Assembly: GCA_003666385.1 (NCBI GenBank)
Contig: QPIN01000060.1
Span: 25,685-89,684 of the forward strand
Source: Methylococcales symbiont of Hymedesmia sp. n. MRB-2018
GTDB lineage: Bacteria > Pseudomonadota > Gammaproteobacteria > Methylococcales > Methylomonadaceae
Direction: 5' to 3'
DNA length: 64,000 nt
Shown here: positions 1 through 8,388 of the stretch, piece by piece
Layout of the letters: each line of letters begins with the position of its first letter
Position numbering within the stretch: the stretch's first letter is position 1
The notes under the pieces: model-generated
Database searches by the model: none
Told to the model about the DNA's origin: nothing
What the model saw: only the letters and a program-made list of their open reading frames with translations
Program-made: the position numbers and the translations under genes

Positions 1-336
1 ACCTTCTGTTGCAGCGGCTACTGTGCCAGAATAAAACACATCATCCCCTAAATTTGCACCATGATTTATACCTGCAAAGACCATATCTGGTTCATTATCT
101 AATAAGCCGGTAATAGCCAAATGCACACAATCTGTTGGTGTCCCGTCAACATAAATAAAACCATTGTCAGCCTTCTGTGCTCTTAATGGCATTTCCAATG
201 TTAGTGAATTACTGATTGCACTTCTATTTTTATCGGGGGCAACAACAGAAATATCTGCCACTTTGGATAACGCTTCAGCCAAAGCACTCAAGCCTGCAGC
301 CAAATAGCCATCATCATTACTTAATAGAATGTGCAT
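1..336 (-). CDS. surE: 5'/3'-nucleotidase SurE, N-terminal part (cut by window edge)
   Basis: SurE is a metal-dependent cytoplasmic phosphatase of nucleoside 5'- and 3'-monophosphates. Only the first 112 codons lie in the window; the protein continues past base 1. The translation starts [11 protein letters not shown], with the adjacent aspartates D8 and D9 and a serine at position 39 in APDKNRSA, which match the family's metal ligands. It continues with [11 protein letters not shown] and [11 protein letters not shown], also typical of SurE. The start is the ATG read leftwards from 336. It is divergent from the Smr-domain gene at 401, with about 64 bases between them that must hold both start regions. 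Identification is firm; the C-terminal half cannot be judged. Confidence 0.93.
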   Translation of the reverse strand, partial: MHILLSNDDGYLAAGLSALAEALSKVADISVVAPDKNRSAISNSLTLEMPLRAQKADNGFIYVDGTPTDCVHLAITGLLDNEPDMVFAGINHGANLGDDVFYSGTVAAATEG

Positions 337-400
337 AAATCATTAAAACGCTATAAAATCGGTTATTTTAGCAAATAACCGCTTATCCATCAGATATATC

Positions 401-937
401 ATGGTAAAAAAAACATTATGTTGCAAAGACTCTGATTTATTCCGAGCCACTATAGGCGAAGTTAAAGCCATAAAAAATGATAAGCTGTTGATAGAATCTG
501 CAAACAAGCCAAAACCCTATCCACAAACTCAACTTCAAAATAACAACAACCATTTTTCAGGTGCTAATCATTCAAAAATAGAAAAACTTGAGCAGGAAGA
601 TAGCATCCGTTTTATCGCACCAGGATTACAAAAGAATGTCCTAAAAAAATTAAGAAGGGGGGGTTTTGGTTTACATGCATCAGTTGATTTACATGGATTA
701 ACAAGCCGAGAAGCCAATATTCAATTATCTCGCTTTTTACAAAGCAGTATTGAAACAGGTTGTCGTTGCATTCACATTATTCATGGCAAAGGATATCGTT
801 CAGCAAATAAGCAACCGGTATTAAAAAATGATATCAATGTTTGGTTACGACAACATAAAGAAGTATTGGCATTCTGCTCTGCCCCTCAAAAAGAAGGTGG
901 CACAGGTGCGGTTTTTGTATTATTAAAATTATCGTAA
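401..937 (+). CDS. Smr-domain protein
   Basis: A 178-residue protein with a C-terminal Smr (small MutS-related) domain. The domain is marked by DLHGLT (96-101), the nucleic-acid-contacting loop HGKG (128-131) and a closing GGTGA (166-170). Stand-alone Smr proteins of proteobacteria are nucleases; E. coli SmrB acts on mRNA at collided ribosomes, and whether this protein cuts RNA or DNA is not shown by the sequence. The first about 75 residues are basic, low in complexity and poorly conserved. Its stop codon TAA lies inside the left terminal repeat of a dispersed 158-bp element (934-1091), so the last codons may differ from those of the ancestral gene. It is divergent from surE. Confidence 0.85.
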   Translation: MVKKTLCCKDSDLFRATIGEVKAIKNDKLLIESANKPKPYPQTQLQNNNNHFSGANHSKIEKLEQEDSIRFIAPGLQKNVLKKLRRGGFGLHASVDLHGLTSREANIQLSRFLQSSIETGCRCIHIIHGKGYRSANKQPVLKNDINVWLRQHKEVLAFCSAPQKEGGTGAVFVLLKLS

Positions 938-1091
938 CTACTCAGCGTACTCCGTAACTGCTTAGATTGCCCTCTGTTCTGTTCAAGATCAAGGCGTTCA
1001 AGAGCAAGGCGAAAGCGCGGAGTTTACAGGTGTAAATGCGCACTTTCAACGCGGCTATTGGAACAAAATAGAGGGTAAGCTGAGTAGTTAC
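934..1091 (+). repeat. 157-bp inverted-repeat element, copy 1 (MITE-like)
   Basis: Starts GTAACTACTCAGC and ends with the exact reverse complement GCTGAGTAGTTAC, giving a 13-bp perfect terminal inverted repeat. The arms pair further (CCCTCTGTTCTGTTC against GAACAAAATAGAGGG). Near-identical copies lie at 1945-2101 (same orientation) and 44203-44359 (opposite orientation). No coding capacity. It sits between the Smr gene, whose stop codon it contains, and uppP. Confidence 0.9.
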
Positions 1092-1097
1092 AAATTA

Positions 1098-1889
1098 TCA
1101 GAGAAATATGGAGAAGAGGATAACACCCAGTATTAAGCGATAGATTACAAAAGGAAACATACCTACTTTATTTAATAACTGTAAAAACCAACCTATAGAA
1201 AAATAAGCCATAATCGCTGACACTAGGGCACCTATTAAAGCCATATCCCAGATTAAGGGTTCAGTGCTTGTATAAAGATCAAGTCCTTTAACCATCCCCG
1301 CTAAGGCAATAACTGGAATAGAAAGCAAAAAAGAAAACCTAGCCGCAGTTTCTCTGTTTAAACCTATGATTAAACCCGCTGTTATTGTTATTCCCGAACG
1401 TGATGTACCAGGAATTAAAGCAATCGCTTGAAACAAACCAATAATGACAGCATCAACCAGAGTAATCGTTAACCGTTGCTCTTTTGCCTGTTTTGCAGAA
1501 ACCCAAAGCAATAAGCCGAAAACGATGGTGGAGGTGGCAATAACCAAGGGTGACCTTAATACCGTTTCAACAAAATCAGGCAGTGTTATACCAACCAAGC
1601 CAACAGGTATAGTCCCTAATATGACATACCAGCAAAGTCTAGCATCATCTGTCATGCCTTTGCCACAAATTGAAGCACTCCAGGCTGCAATAATTTGCAT
1701 TAAATCTTGACGATAAAAAGCCACTACTGCGACTAATGTACCCACATGAACAGCCACATCAAATGCTAAACCCTGATCTTCCCAGCCAACTAAAATAGGT
1801 AATAAAATCAAATGAGCAGAACTGGAAACAGGTAAAAATTCTGTTAAACCTTGTAATAAGGCCAAAACAACGGCTTGAAAAAAATCCAT
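1098..1889 (-). CDS. uppP: Undecaprenyl-diphosphatase UppP (BacA)
   Basis: Integral membrane phosphatase that recycles undecaprenyl diphosphate to the monophosphate carrier used for peptidoglycan and O-antigen synthesis; overproduction gives bacitracin resistance. The 263-residue protein has the family signatures: a first motif QGLTEFLPVSSSAHL (about 13-27) with the catalytic glutamate, and a second PGTSRSG motif in the middle. It consists of several hydrophobic spans. I chose ATG at 1889 (MDFFQAVV); a TTG two codons upstream (1895) would add two residues. It is monocistronic and lies between two copies of the same 157-bp repeat. Confidence 0.93.
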   Translation of the reverse strand: MDFFQAVVLALLQGLTEFLPVSSSAHLILLPILVGWEDQGLAFDVAVHVGTLVAVVAFYRQDLMQIIAAWSASICGKGMTDDARLCWYVILGTIPVGLVGITLPDFVETVLRSPLVIATSTIVFGLLLWVSAKQAKEQRLTITLVDAVIIGLFQAIALIPGTSRSGITITAGLIIGLNRETAARFSFLLSIPVIALAGMVKGLDLYTSTEPLIWDMALIGALVSAIMAYFSIGWFLQLLNKVGMFPFVIYRLILGVILFSIFL

Positions 1890-1944
1890 AGTCAATCTGC
1901 TTAGAATTCAAAAAAACAACATAGTACCTGAACCTTATATATTT

Positions 1945-2101
1945 GTAACTACTCAGCGTACTCCGTAACTGCTTAGATTGCCCTCTGTTCTGTTCAAGAT
2001 AAAGGCGTTCAAGAGCAAGGCGAAAGCGCAGAGTTTACAGGTGTAAATGCGCACTTTCAACGCGGCTATTGGACAAAATAGAGGGTAAGCTGAGTAGTTA
2101 C
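1945..2101 (+). repeat. 157-bp inverted-repeat element, copy 2
   Basis: Nearly identical to the copy at 934-1091, with the same GTAACTACTCAGC and GCTGAGTAGTTAC ends. It differs by a few substitutions and one missing base in the right arm. It lies just upstream of uppP, so uppP is flanked by two direct copies. Confidence 0.9.
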
Positions 2102-2151
2102 TAAAAAATAGCTATCGTTTTTACTAAGGTAATTGAGATAAAAGCCATGCT

Positions 2152-2189
2152 GTTAGCTAACGCGCAATAAATAAACTCTCGGCTTGCAC
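2152..2189 (+). repeat. Left-end fragment of second repeat family
   Basis: TTAGCTAACGCGCAATAAA followed by TAAACTCTCGGCTTGC is the left end of the element present in full at 13530-13673 and 55587-55750. The rest of that element is missing here. The remainder of 2102-2235 holds no gene; a weak stem (ATAAACT with AGTTTAT) may form 3' of ccmI. Confidence 0.6.
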
Positions 2190-2235
2190 TTGTGAAGCAA
2201 AGCGGAAACACTTGATAAGTTTATGGCTCTGTAAT

Positions 2236-3483
2236 CTATTGAATTTCCTTATTGATCACAATAGCGACTGACTTATTCCCTATTAGTTCTTTTAGTTCAA
2301 GGGTACCAATATAATCACCCTTCTGGCGTATAGCTGTACCAGATTTAGAAATTCTTGCCATGACTTTAACTGCTTTAAAATTAGATAATTTCATTGCTGG
2401 TATCATTGCCATGGCATCATTCAAAGTTACAGAAAGTGGTAAATCAGATACTTGTTTACGGACGATAGCTAATGGCATTGGTGGGCCGGTTAAGGCTTTG
2501 GCATAAATAAATACTGTATCATTTTGACTAACTTTTTCTTTTAACGCTGAATTGACACTGACTTTAACTTCAATACTGACTTCAGCCAATTCCTGCCGCT
2601 CTTCGGTCACTAAAGGTTTAATAGGCGCAGAACCAAGAATTTGTGCCTGTACAGTTGCCATCTGTCTTTTCAATTCTTGCAAATCAGTAGAACCTGGTGG
2701 TAAAAGTGTTTCCAGTTTTTTCCAATACTGCATAGCGAGGATAAATTCTCCCACTTCAGCTTTCGCCATACCTGCTAACCATAAGCCAGAAATACTGTTG
2801 GGTATTTTCTCTAAGGATTTAAAGACTAAGCCTGCTGCTTGGCCAGATATTCTCCCGCCCTTTTTCATAGCTAATGCATCGGCATAATCCAACATTATCT
2901 CTGGATCATCCTCTGCAAGTGCAAGTGCATTTGCCAAGGCATCAACAGCCAGATCATACTTTTTCATATATTTGTAAGATCGTCCCAACATGACCCAGCC
3001 TTTTACATTATCTGGCTCTTTCTTTAAATGATCGGCTAAACCTTGCACCATGACATTGATATCATCCTGCGTTGGTGTTTGTACTTGCCTAGTCTGCATC
3101 ATTTCGGCTTTTTTTAAAGCATCAGGCTCACCTATTGCAAAATAAGTTAACATTGAAAACAGTGGAATAAGTACGACTAAAACGGGGATTATCCAACGTC
3201 CATCTGACTCACTCGTCTGTATCCGTTTATCGTCTTGCTGATCATCCAAATCGTCACCCAAAGATAATTCCAGCTCTTCATATTGATCATCAAACTGCTG
3301 TTGTGTTAATGCTCCTGCTTGATGCTGTCTTTTTAATTCTTTGACTTTTCCTTTGGCAATACGTACATTCCTTTGCTCAGAACTTTCATTTTTAACGGTT
3401 CTTTTTTTCCATAAAGGTGGAATGATAATCAAAAAGGTTAGAATAAGAAGCCCGCTCACAATAAACCAATAGCTTACATTCAC
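2236..3483 (-). CDS. ccmI: Cytochrome c biogenesis protein CcmI
   Basis: CcmI holds apocytochrome c for delivery to the haem-ligation complex (CcmF/CcmH) in the periplasm. The 415-residue protein has an N-terminal membrane span (about 5-22), a cytoplasmic charged stretch, a second span near 95-115, then a periplasmic TPR-like region (with the pattern GWVMLGRSYKYMKKYDLAVD) and a C-terminal beta-rich domain. The start is GTG at 3483; the GTGA overlap with the ccmH stop argues for translational coupling. It is the last gene of the ccm operon on this strand. Length and two-part architecture are as expected for a fused CcmI. Confidence 0.9.
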   Translation of the reverse strand: MNVSYWFIVSGLLILTFLIIIPPLWKKRTVKNESSEQRNVRIAKGKVKELKRQHQAGALTQQQFDDQYEELELSLGDDLDDQQDDKRIQTSESDGRWIIPVLVVLIPLFSMLTYFAIGEPDALKKAEMMQTRQVQTPTQDDINVMVQGLADHLKKEPDNVKGWVMLGRSYKYMKKYDLAVDALANALALAEDDPEIMLDYADALAMKKGGRISGQAAGLVFKSLEKIPNSISGLWLAGMAKAEVGEFILAMQYWKKLETLLPPGSTDLQELKRQMATVQAQILGSAPIKPLVTEERQELAEVSIEVKVSVNSALKEKVSQNDTVFIYAKALTGPPMPLAIVRKQVSDLPLSVTLNDAMAMIPAMKLSNFKAVKVMARISKSGTAIRQKGDYIGTLELKELIGNKSVAIVINKEIQ

Positions 3484-3944
3484 GACTGATCTCCTTGATC
3501 TAATAAACTTTTAACCTTGATCTTTTTTTGTTTTTGCTGTTCATTAGCTTCCATATTGTTTTCTATTTTTTTTCTACTGATAATCCAGACTAAAATAAAG
3601 CCCGATAATAAAAATACAAAAGGTGCTATCCATAACACGCCAGTTTTTGCTTTAAACTGTGGATTATACATAACAAAATCACCATAACGCTCTATCATAA
3701 AGTCAACAATTTCATCTCGGGATTGACCTTTTTCCAGCATTTCATAAACCTGTCTGCGCAAATCTTTGGCTAAATCAGCATTGGAATCCGCAATGGTTTG
3801 ATTTTGACATACCAGACAACGCAACTCCTCAATTAGCACTCCATACGCCTGTTCTTTTTCAGGGTCATCAAATTTTTTGTATTCCACACCAGCAACGCAT
3901 TGGAATGAAAGTACTAATAAAATAAGGATTGGTAATGATTTCAT
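3480..3944 (-). CDS. ccmH: Cytochrome c maturation protein CcmH
   Basis: Thiol-disulfide component that keeps the CxxCH motif of apocytochrome c reduced for haem attachment. The 154-residue protein has a signal peptide (about 1-19), then the hallmark LRCLVCQNQ with redox cysteines C43 and C46, a three-helix periplasmic domain and one C-terminal membrane span (about 104-124). This is the short CcmH form; the TPR part is carried by the separate ccmI downstream. It overlaps ccmI by four bases and abuts ccmG upstream. Confidence 0.94.
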   Translation of the reverse strand: MKSLPILILLVLSFQCVAGVEYKKFDDPEKEQAYGVLIEELRCLVCQNQTIADSNADLAKDLRRQVYEMLEKGQSRDEIVDFMIERYGDFVMYNPQFKAKTGVLWIAPFVFLLSGFILVWIISRKKIENNMEANEQQKQKKIKVKSLLDQGDQS

Positions 3945-4480
3945 TAGATTTCTGCGTTTAATTGTTTAATCATGGGTAATAAAGTTTGCTGTACATCATT
4001 CCATCTGACTACACCGATATGTTTGTAGCGTATCAAGCCTTTTTTATCGATCACAAAAGTTTCAGGTACGCCATAAACACCATAGTCAATACCTGTGCGC
4101 CCTTCGCGGTCGATAATACTCACTTGATAAGGGTTGCCTAATTGATTCAACCATTTTTGTGCCGCCCAAGGTTCATCCTTATAGTTCAAACCTATTATCG
4201 GAACAATGTTCATTTTTACCAATTCATTAAATACCGGATGTTCCGCACGACAGGAGCCACACCATGATGCCCATACATTGAGTAGCCAGACTTTTCCAGC
4301 CATATCAGCTTTGCTTAATACTTTTTCTGGTGTCGCTAAAATAGGCAAAGAAAACTCAGGTGCAGGTTTATCAATCAGTGGCGATGGAATATCCCTAGGA
4401 TTTAAACTTAAACCCATTGCTAAAAAAATCGCCATGACTATAAACAAGATCAATGGGATGATAAATTTAAAACTTAGCAC
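3944..4480 (-). CDS. ccmG: Thiol:disulfide interchange protein CcmG (DsbE)
   Basis: Membrane-tethered thioredoxin-like protein that supplies reductant to the haem-ligation branch of cytochrome c maturation. Counting from the GTG at 4480, residues 5-22 form the anchor and C74/C77 in WASWCGSCRAEHP are the redox pair; a cis-proline loop (YGVPETFVID) follows. I prefer GTG 4480 because an AAGAAG ribosome-binding site precedes it at good spacing and the overlap with ccmF is only 14 bases. The longest frame starts at an ATG at 4549 and would add a basic 23-residue extension inside ccmF. Function is firm; the start is the uncertain part. Confidence 0.92.
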   Translation of the reverse strand: MLSFKFIIPLILFIVMAIFLAMGLSLNPRDIPSPLIDKPAPEFSLPILATPEKVLSKADMAGKVWLLNVWASWCGSCRAEHPVFNELVKMNIVPIIGLNYKDEPWAAQKWLNQLGNPYQVSIIDREGRTGIDYGVYGVPETFVIDKKGLIRYKHIGVVRWNDVQQTLLPMIKQLNAEI

Positions 4481-6443
4481 TGGCTTCTTCTTTAGACTCG
4501 TTTTTCTTATTCCGACTGGCTTTACGATACCGTTTATCAGTCGTCGCAATTAAACCGCCAAGCCCCATAAATATGGCACCTAGCCAAATCCAGCGAATAA
4601 AGGATTTATAGTGAATACGCAGACTCCACGCACCTTCGTTGCCCAATGGTTCACCAATTGCCACAAACAAATCCCTTGTTAAACCTGCATCTATTGCTGC
4701 TTCTGTCATCGGCATTTTTTGTACCCGATATTCCCTTTTTTGCGGTTTGAGAATGGCCACTTGTTCACCATCAACAGTGACCGTAAATTTACCTTCAAGT
4801 GCAAGATAATTGGGCCCTTGGGTTTTTGTTACTCCATTAAATTCAAAAGTATATCCTGACATTTCTAGGGTATCACCAGGTTCCATACGAACATCTCTTG
4901 CTATGGTATAAATTGAAGTAAAAGTAATACCAATAACAAAAACAGAAATCCCTAAATGCGCTACTGTCATGCCATAAAAACCAGCAGGAATTGTTATTAA
5001 TCGTTGCCAACTCAAGCCTTTACTACCCAGTCTGTCAACAAATGACAAAACAACCGTCGCCATTGTCCATAAGGCCAGAGTGACACCTAAACCAGCAGTC
5101 CAGGAATAAAAAGGCATGGCTAATGGTGTTAAAAAGCCAATACCCACACAAGCGACAATCATTCCTTTTAATCGCCAAGCCAATGTTTTTATATCATCAC
5201 TTTTCCAGCGAATTAACATGCCTAGCCCCACTGTTACCGTAAGCGGTGCCATTAAAGGGATAAAAATAGCATTAAAATAAGGAGGGCCCACAGAAATTTT
5301 ACCCATGCCTAATGCATCAATCACTAAAGGGTACAGTGTGCCTAATAAAATACTGGCAGCGGTAGCGACTAACAAGACATTATTTAGTAATAAGGTGGAT
5401 TCACGTGAGATCAGTTCAAAACTCACGCTATTTTTAACTTTTGGTGCTCTAAAGGCATAAAGTAATAATGAACCACTGACAACAATCGTCAGAAATATCA
5501 ATATAAACAATCCACGTGCTGGATCACTGGCAAAAGCATGGACTGAGGTTAATACACCAGAACGCACTAGGAATGTTCCAAGCAAACTCAAAGAAAAAGT
5601 AAGAATAGCCAGTAATACTGTCCATGTTTTGAACATACCGCGTTTTTCACTGGCCGCTAAAGAATGAATAAGTGCGGTACCGACTAACCATGGCATAAAC
5701 GAGGCATTTTCAACTGGATCCCAAAACCACCAGCCGCCCCAGCCTAGTTCGTAATAAGCCCACCAACTGCCTAGGGCTATACCTAAAGTTAAAAACATCC
5801 AGGCAATATTTGTCCAGGGTCTTGACCATCTTGCCCAGGCTGAATCTAACCGTCCTTCTAATAAGGCTGCGATGGAAAATGCAAAAGCTACAGAAAAACC
5901 AACATAACCCATATAAAGCATCGGCGGGTGAATGGCTAAGCCCGGATCTTGTAATAAGGGGTTTAAATCACCACCTTCAAGAGGCGCAGGAAATAGACGT
6001 TCAAAAGGATTTGAGGTTAATAATAAAAATAGAATAAAACCAATACTGATGAGTCCCATCACCCCTAAAACACGGGCGACAGTTGTTTCTGGAACGCCTT
6101 TACTAAAAGTGGCAACCAAACCAGTCCAAACAGACAGAACCAATGCCCATAATAATAATGAGCCTTCGTGCGCGCCCCAAACACCAGAGACCAAATACAA
6201 AACAGGCAATGCGGTATTGGAATGATTAGCCACATACAAAACTGAAAAATCATGCACTAAAAAAGAATAGCTTAAGCAACCATAAGAGACCAACATGAAT
6301 AATAACTGGGCATAAGCAGAAGGCCGTGCAACTGCAACCCAACCACCCGTTAAACGATACGCTCCTGCTATAGGAACGATGCCTTGTATGATCGCCATAA
6401 ACAAAGCGAGGATGAGAGCAAACTGCCCTATTTCAGGTATCAT
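4467..6443 (-). CDS. ccmF: Cytochrome c haem lyase subunit CcmF
   Basis: Large integral membrane protein (658 residues) that ligates haem delivered by CcmE to apocytochrome c, together with CcmH and CcmI. It has many membrane spans and the tryptophan-rich haem-handling segment GWGGWWFWDPVENASFM, followed by a large periplasmic loop and a closing basic tail. Length is normal for the family. It follows ccmE with a one-base gap (6443/6445) and overlaps ccmG. No missing segments are seen. Confidence 0.95.
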   Translation of the reverse strand: MIPEIGQFALILALFMAIIQGIVPIAGAYRLTGGWVAVARPSAYAQLLFMLVSYGCLSYSFLVHDFSVLYVANHSNTALPVLYLVSGVWGAHEGSLLLWALVLSVWTGLVATFSKGVPETTVARVLGVMGLISIGFILFLLLTSNPFERLFPAPLEGGDLNPLLQDPGLAIHPPMLYMGYVGFSVAFAFSIAALLEGRLDSAWARWSRPWTNIAWMFLTLGIALGSWWAYYELGWGGWWFWDPVENASFMPWLVGTALIHSLAASEKRGMFKTWTVLLAILTFSLSLLGTFLVRSGVLTSVHAFASDPARGLFILIFLTIVVSGSLLLYAFRAPKVKNSVSFELISRESTLLLNNVLLVATAASILLGTLYPLVIDALGMGKISVGPPYFNAIFIPLMAPLTVTVGLGMLIRWKSDDIKTLAWRLKGMIVACVGIGFLTPLAMPFYSWTAGLGVTLALWTMATVVLSFVDRLGSKGLSWQRLITIPAGFYGMTVAHLGISVFVIGITFTSIYTIARDVRMEPGDTLEMSGYTFEFNGVTKTQGPNYLALEGKFTVTVDGEQVAILKPQKREYRVQKMPMTEAAIDAGLTRDLFVAIGEPLGNEGAWSLRIHYKSFIRWIWLGAIFMGLGGLIATTDKRYRKASRNKKNESKEEASAKF

Positions 6444-6444
6444 T

Positions 6445-6903
6445 TTATTGCCCCGTGATTTGTGGTTCTCCTAGATCTTTCTCTTTATTCTTTAGGCTTT
6501 CAGCAACTTCAGGGGGCATATAATTCTCATCGTGTTTTGCCAATACTTCTTCAGCGATAAAAACATTCTGCTTATTTAGCCGTCCATTAGCGACGATGCC
6601 CTGCCCTTCTCTAAACAAGTCAGGTAATATGCCTATGTACTCAACAGTGACTTGCTTACTGTAATCGGTTAACACAAAACGCACCATCAGACCGTTATCA
6701 GGTCTTTCAATACTCCCCTCAACAACCATTCCACCTAAACGGAATTTAGCCTGTTCTGGTGCTTTACCTGCTACCACTTCTGTGGTTGAGAAAAAATACA
6801 TTAAATTTTCATTAAATGCTTTTAGAGCAAAAGTCACTGCAGTAGCAACACCTGCCATCATCAGTAAAATAAGAATGAGTCGTTGTTTTTTTAGTGGTGT
6901 CAT
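6445..6903 (-). CDS. ccmE: Haem chaperone CcmE
   Basis: Periplasmic haem chaperone that binds haem covalently through a histidine and passes it to CcmF. The 152-residue protein has a membrane anchor (about 9-27), an OB-fold domain (GGMVVEGSI onward) and the functional motif LAKHDENYMP with H124, which carries haem, and Y128, the axial-ligand tyrosine. Its ATG overlaps the TGA stop of ccmD (6900-6903). Confidence 0.96.
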   Translation of the reverse strand: MTPLKKQRLILILLMMAGVATAVTFALKAFNENLMYFFSTTEVVAGKAPEQAKFRLGGMVVEGSIERPDNGLMVRFVLTDYSKQVTVEYIGILPDLFREGQGIVANGRLNKQNVFIAEEVLAKHDENYMPPEVAESLKNKEKDLGEPQITGQ

Positions 6904-7067
6904 TGTTTGTTTCGTTTCTGTTTTAAGGCTAAATCACGTACTAATTGTTTTCTTTGCATAAATGGCAACACTATATTTAACAGTAATACCACAAAAGCAA
7001 TGCCATAAGCAGACCAGACATACATGCCATACCCACCCATAGCTAAAAATTCATTAAAGCTATTCAT
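6900..7067 (-). CDS. ccmD: Haem exporter protein CcmD
   Basis: A 55-residue single-span protein read from ATG 7067 (MNSFNEFLAMGGYGMYVW) to TGA 6900. It has the usual CcmD order: a short N-terminus with the MGGYGMYVW segment, one membrane helix (about 17-36) and a basic C-terminal tail (KQLVRDLALKQKRNKQ). CcmD stabilises the CcmABC-CcmE complex that releases holo-CcmE. It overlaps ccmC upstream (stop at 7060) and ccmE downstream by ATGA. The gene is too short for many ORF finders but is required by context. Confidence 0.93.
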   Translation of the reverse strand: MNSFNEFLAMGGYGMYVWSAYGIAFVVLLLNIVLPFMQRKQLVRDLALKQKRNKQ

Positions 7068-7824
7068 TAGTTTCCTCCACTAGCTTTTGCACCCATTGAC
7101 TGTTTTCTTCACGTTTTAATATTTCTACTTTAGCCACTAGTAACATGGCAATACCATAATAGAATTTAAATGCAGTCGCCATCAGTAACAAGGGGATCAG
7201 CATGTCAATATGTATAGAGGGCTTATCCATTTTGGCAACCGTTGCCCCCTGGTGTAAGGTATTCCACCATTCCACAGAATAGTGAATAATTGGGATGTTA
7301 ACCACACCCACCAAAGCTAAAATTGAGATAGCACGCGACGCCGTTCGTTTATCTTCAATCGCACCATATAGACTGATAACACCTAGGTATAAAAACAATA
7401 AAATGAGTTCTGACGTTAAGCGTGCATCCCATACCCACCAAGTTCCCCACATAGGCTTACCCCACAAAGAACCCGTCACCAAAGCAATAAAGGTAAAGCT
7501 TGCGCCAATAGGCGCACTACTGATAGCAACCACATCAGCAATTTTCATCCGCCATATTAATCCAATAGCACCTGAAATAGCCATGACCACATAAACGAAT
7601 AATGACATCCAGGCGGCAGGGACATGGATATAAATAATTCGATAACTATCACCTTGTTGATAATCAGTAGGAGCCAAATACAAGCCCATGTATAAACCAG
7701 AAACTGCCAATAAAACAAAAATTACCACAAACCAAGGCAATAATTTATCAGCAAAACTGTAAAAATGTGGCGGTGAAGCCATGCGATGATAAAAGCGGAG
7801 TAATGGAGCTGGAACTATAGACAT
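7060..7824 (-). CDS. ccmC: Haem exporter/transfer protein CcmC
   Basis: Six-span membrane protein (254 residues) that presents haem to CcmE. The WWD-type signature MWGTWWVWDARLTSELI is present, with hydrophobic spans on both sides. The start used is ATG 7824; an internal ATG at 7782 (MASPPHFY) matches where shorter homologues begin. The end of an inserted element (inverted repeat 7831-7850) lies only six bases upstream of the ATG, and I see no Shine-Dalgarno there. Its native leader has therefore been replaced, and promoter and ribosome binding must come from element DNA or from the internal start. Confidence 0.94.
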   Translation of the reverse strand: MSIVPAPLLRFYHRMASPPHFYSFADKLLPWFVVIFVLLAVSGLYMGLYLAPTDYQQGDSYRIIYIHVPAAWMSLFVYVVMAISGAIGLIWRMKIADVVAISSAPIGASFTFIALVTGSLWGKPMWGTWWVWDARLTSELILLFLYLGVISLYGAIEDKRTASRAISILALVGVVNIPIIHYSVEWWNTLHQGATVAKMDKPSIHIDMLIPLLLMATAFKFYYGIAMLLVAKVEILKREENSQWVQKLVEETNE

Positions 7825-7830
7825 ATCATT

Positions 7831-7938
7831 GGTCTATGCTGAATAGAGTGGGTCATTAAATTTTAGTTTTCCACTAGGTAAGTAAATCATATTAAAGGGT
7901 CTGTGCCATTTTATGTGGGTACTCAAATTTTAGTTTTC
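7831..7938 (+). repeat. Two diverged direct copies of the element end
   Basis: GGTCTATGC at 7831 runs to an AAATTTTAGTTTTC block ending near 7871; GGTCTGTGCC at 7898 runs to an identical AAATTTTAGTTTTC block ending near 7938. The two units have nearly equal length and share a GTGGGT core. This looks like a duplicated or nested transposon end. A matching TGACCCA in the opposite sense lies at about 7951. The rest of 7939-8320 shows no gene; it holds a CTCACCCAACCCTCTCCCT tract at 8031-8050, common in dispersed proteobacterial repeats. Confidence 0.45.
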
Positions 7939-8324
7939 TATTATTTGGCAGTGACCCATAATTCGACATAAATCCCTCGTAGAGTATGTATTGCATACCC
8001 TTTATTAAAATATTTATTTTTTTATTTCCCCTCACCCAACCCTCTCCCTCTGGAGAGGCCTTTTAAGCTCTCGCTTTGTTTAGCATTGTCCATAAGTTAT
8101 TAAAACCTGTAATTATAAGTTGCTTAAAATACTAGCCATAACAATAAAAAACAAGTATTACAACCGTTCCCGTATTTCAGAGAAGAAATTTAGAGAAGTT
8201 TTGAAGTGTTTTTGTCTTGATTTGAATGCTATTTGAAAAATAGGGTTACAATTTGCGAAGGTAGCGTCTAGTCAAATGCGGGGAATTCGTTGCGTCCCTA
8301 ATTATTTTAAGCATTATGCCAGTA

Positions 8325-8352
8325 TTGCTATACTTCTGTAAAATGGTATGAT
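8325..8352 (+). promoter_or_regulatory. Likely sigma-70 promoter of the four-gene cassette
   Basis: TTGCTA (8325-8330), a 16-base spacer and TATGAT (8347-8352) lie 36 bases upstream of the first cassette ATG. Read from sequence alone; no operator or second promoter is evident between cassette genes. Confidence 0.4.
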
Positions 8353-8388
8353 TTTAAACCTACTTTTTCAACCAATCAAGCACACAAA

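Noticed and set aside
1444..1710. Plus-strand frame inside uppP
   Set aside because: Antisense to a well-conserved gene, composition follows the complementary codons.
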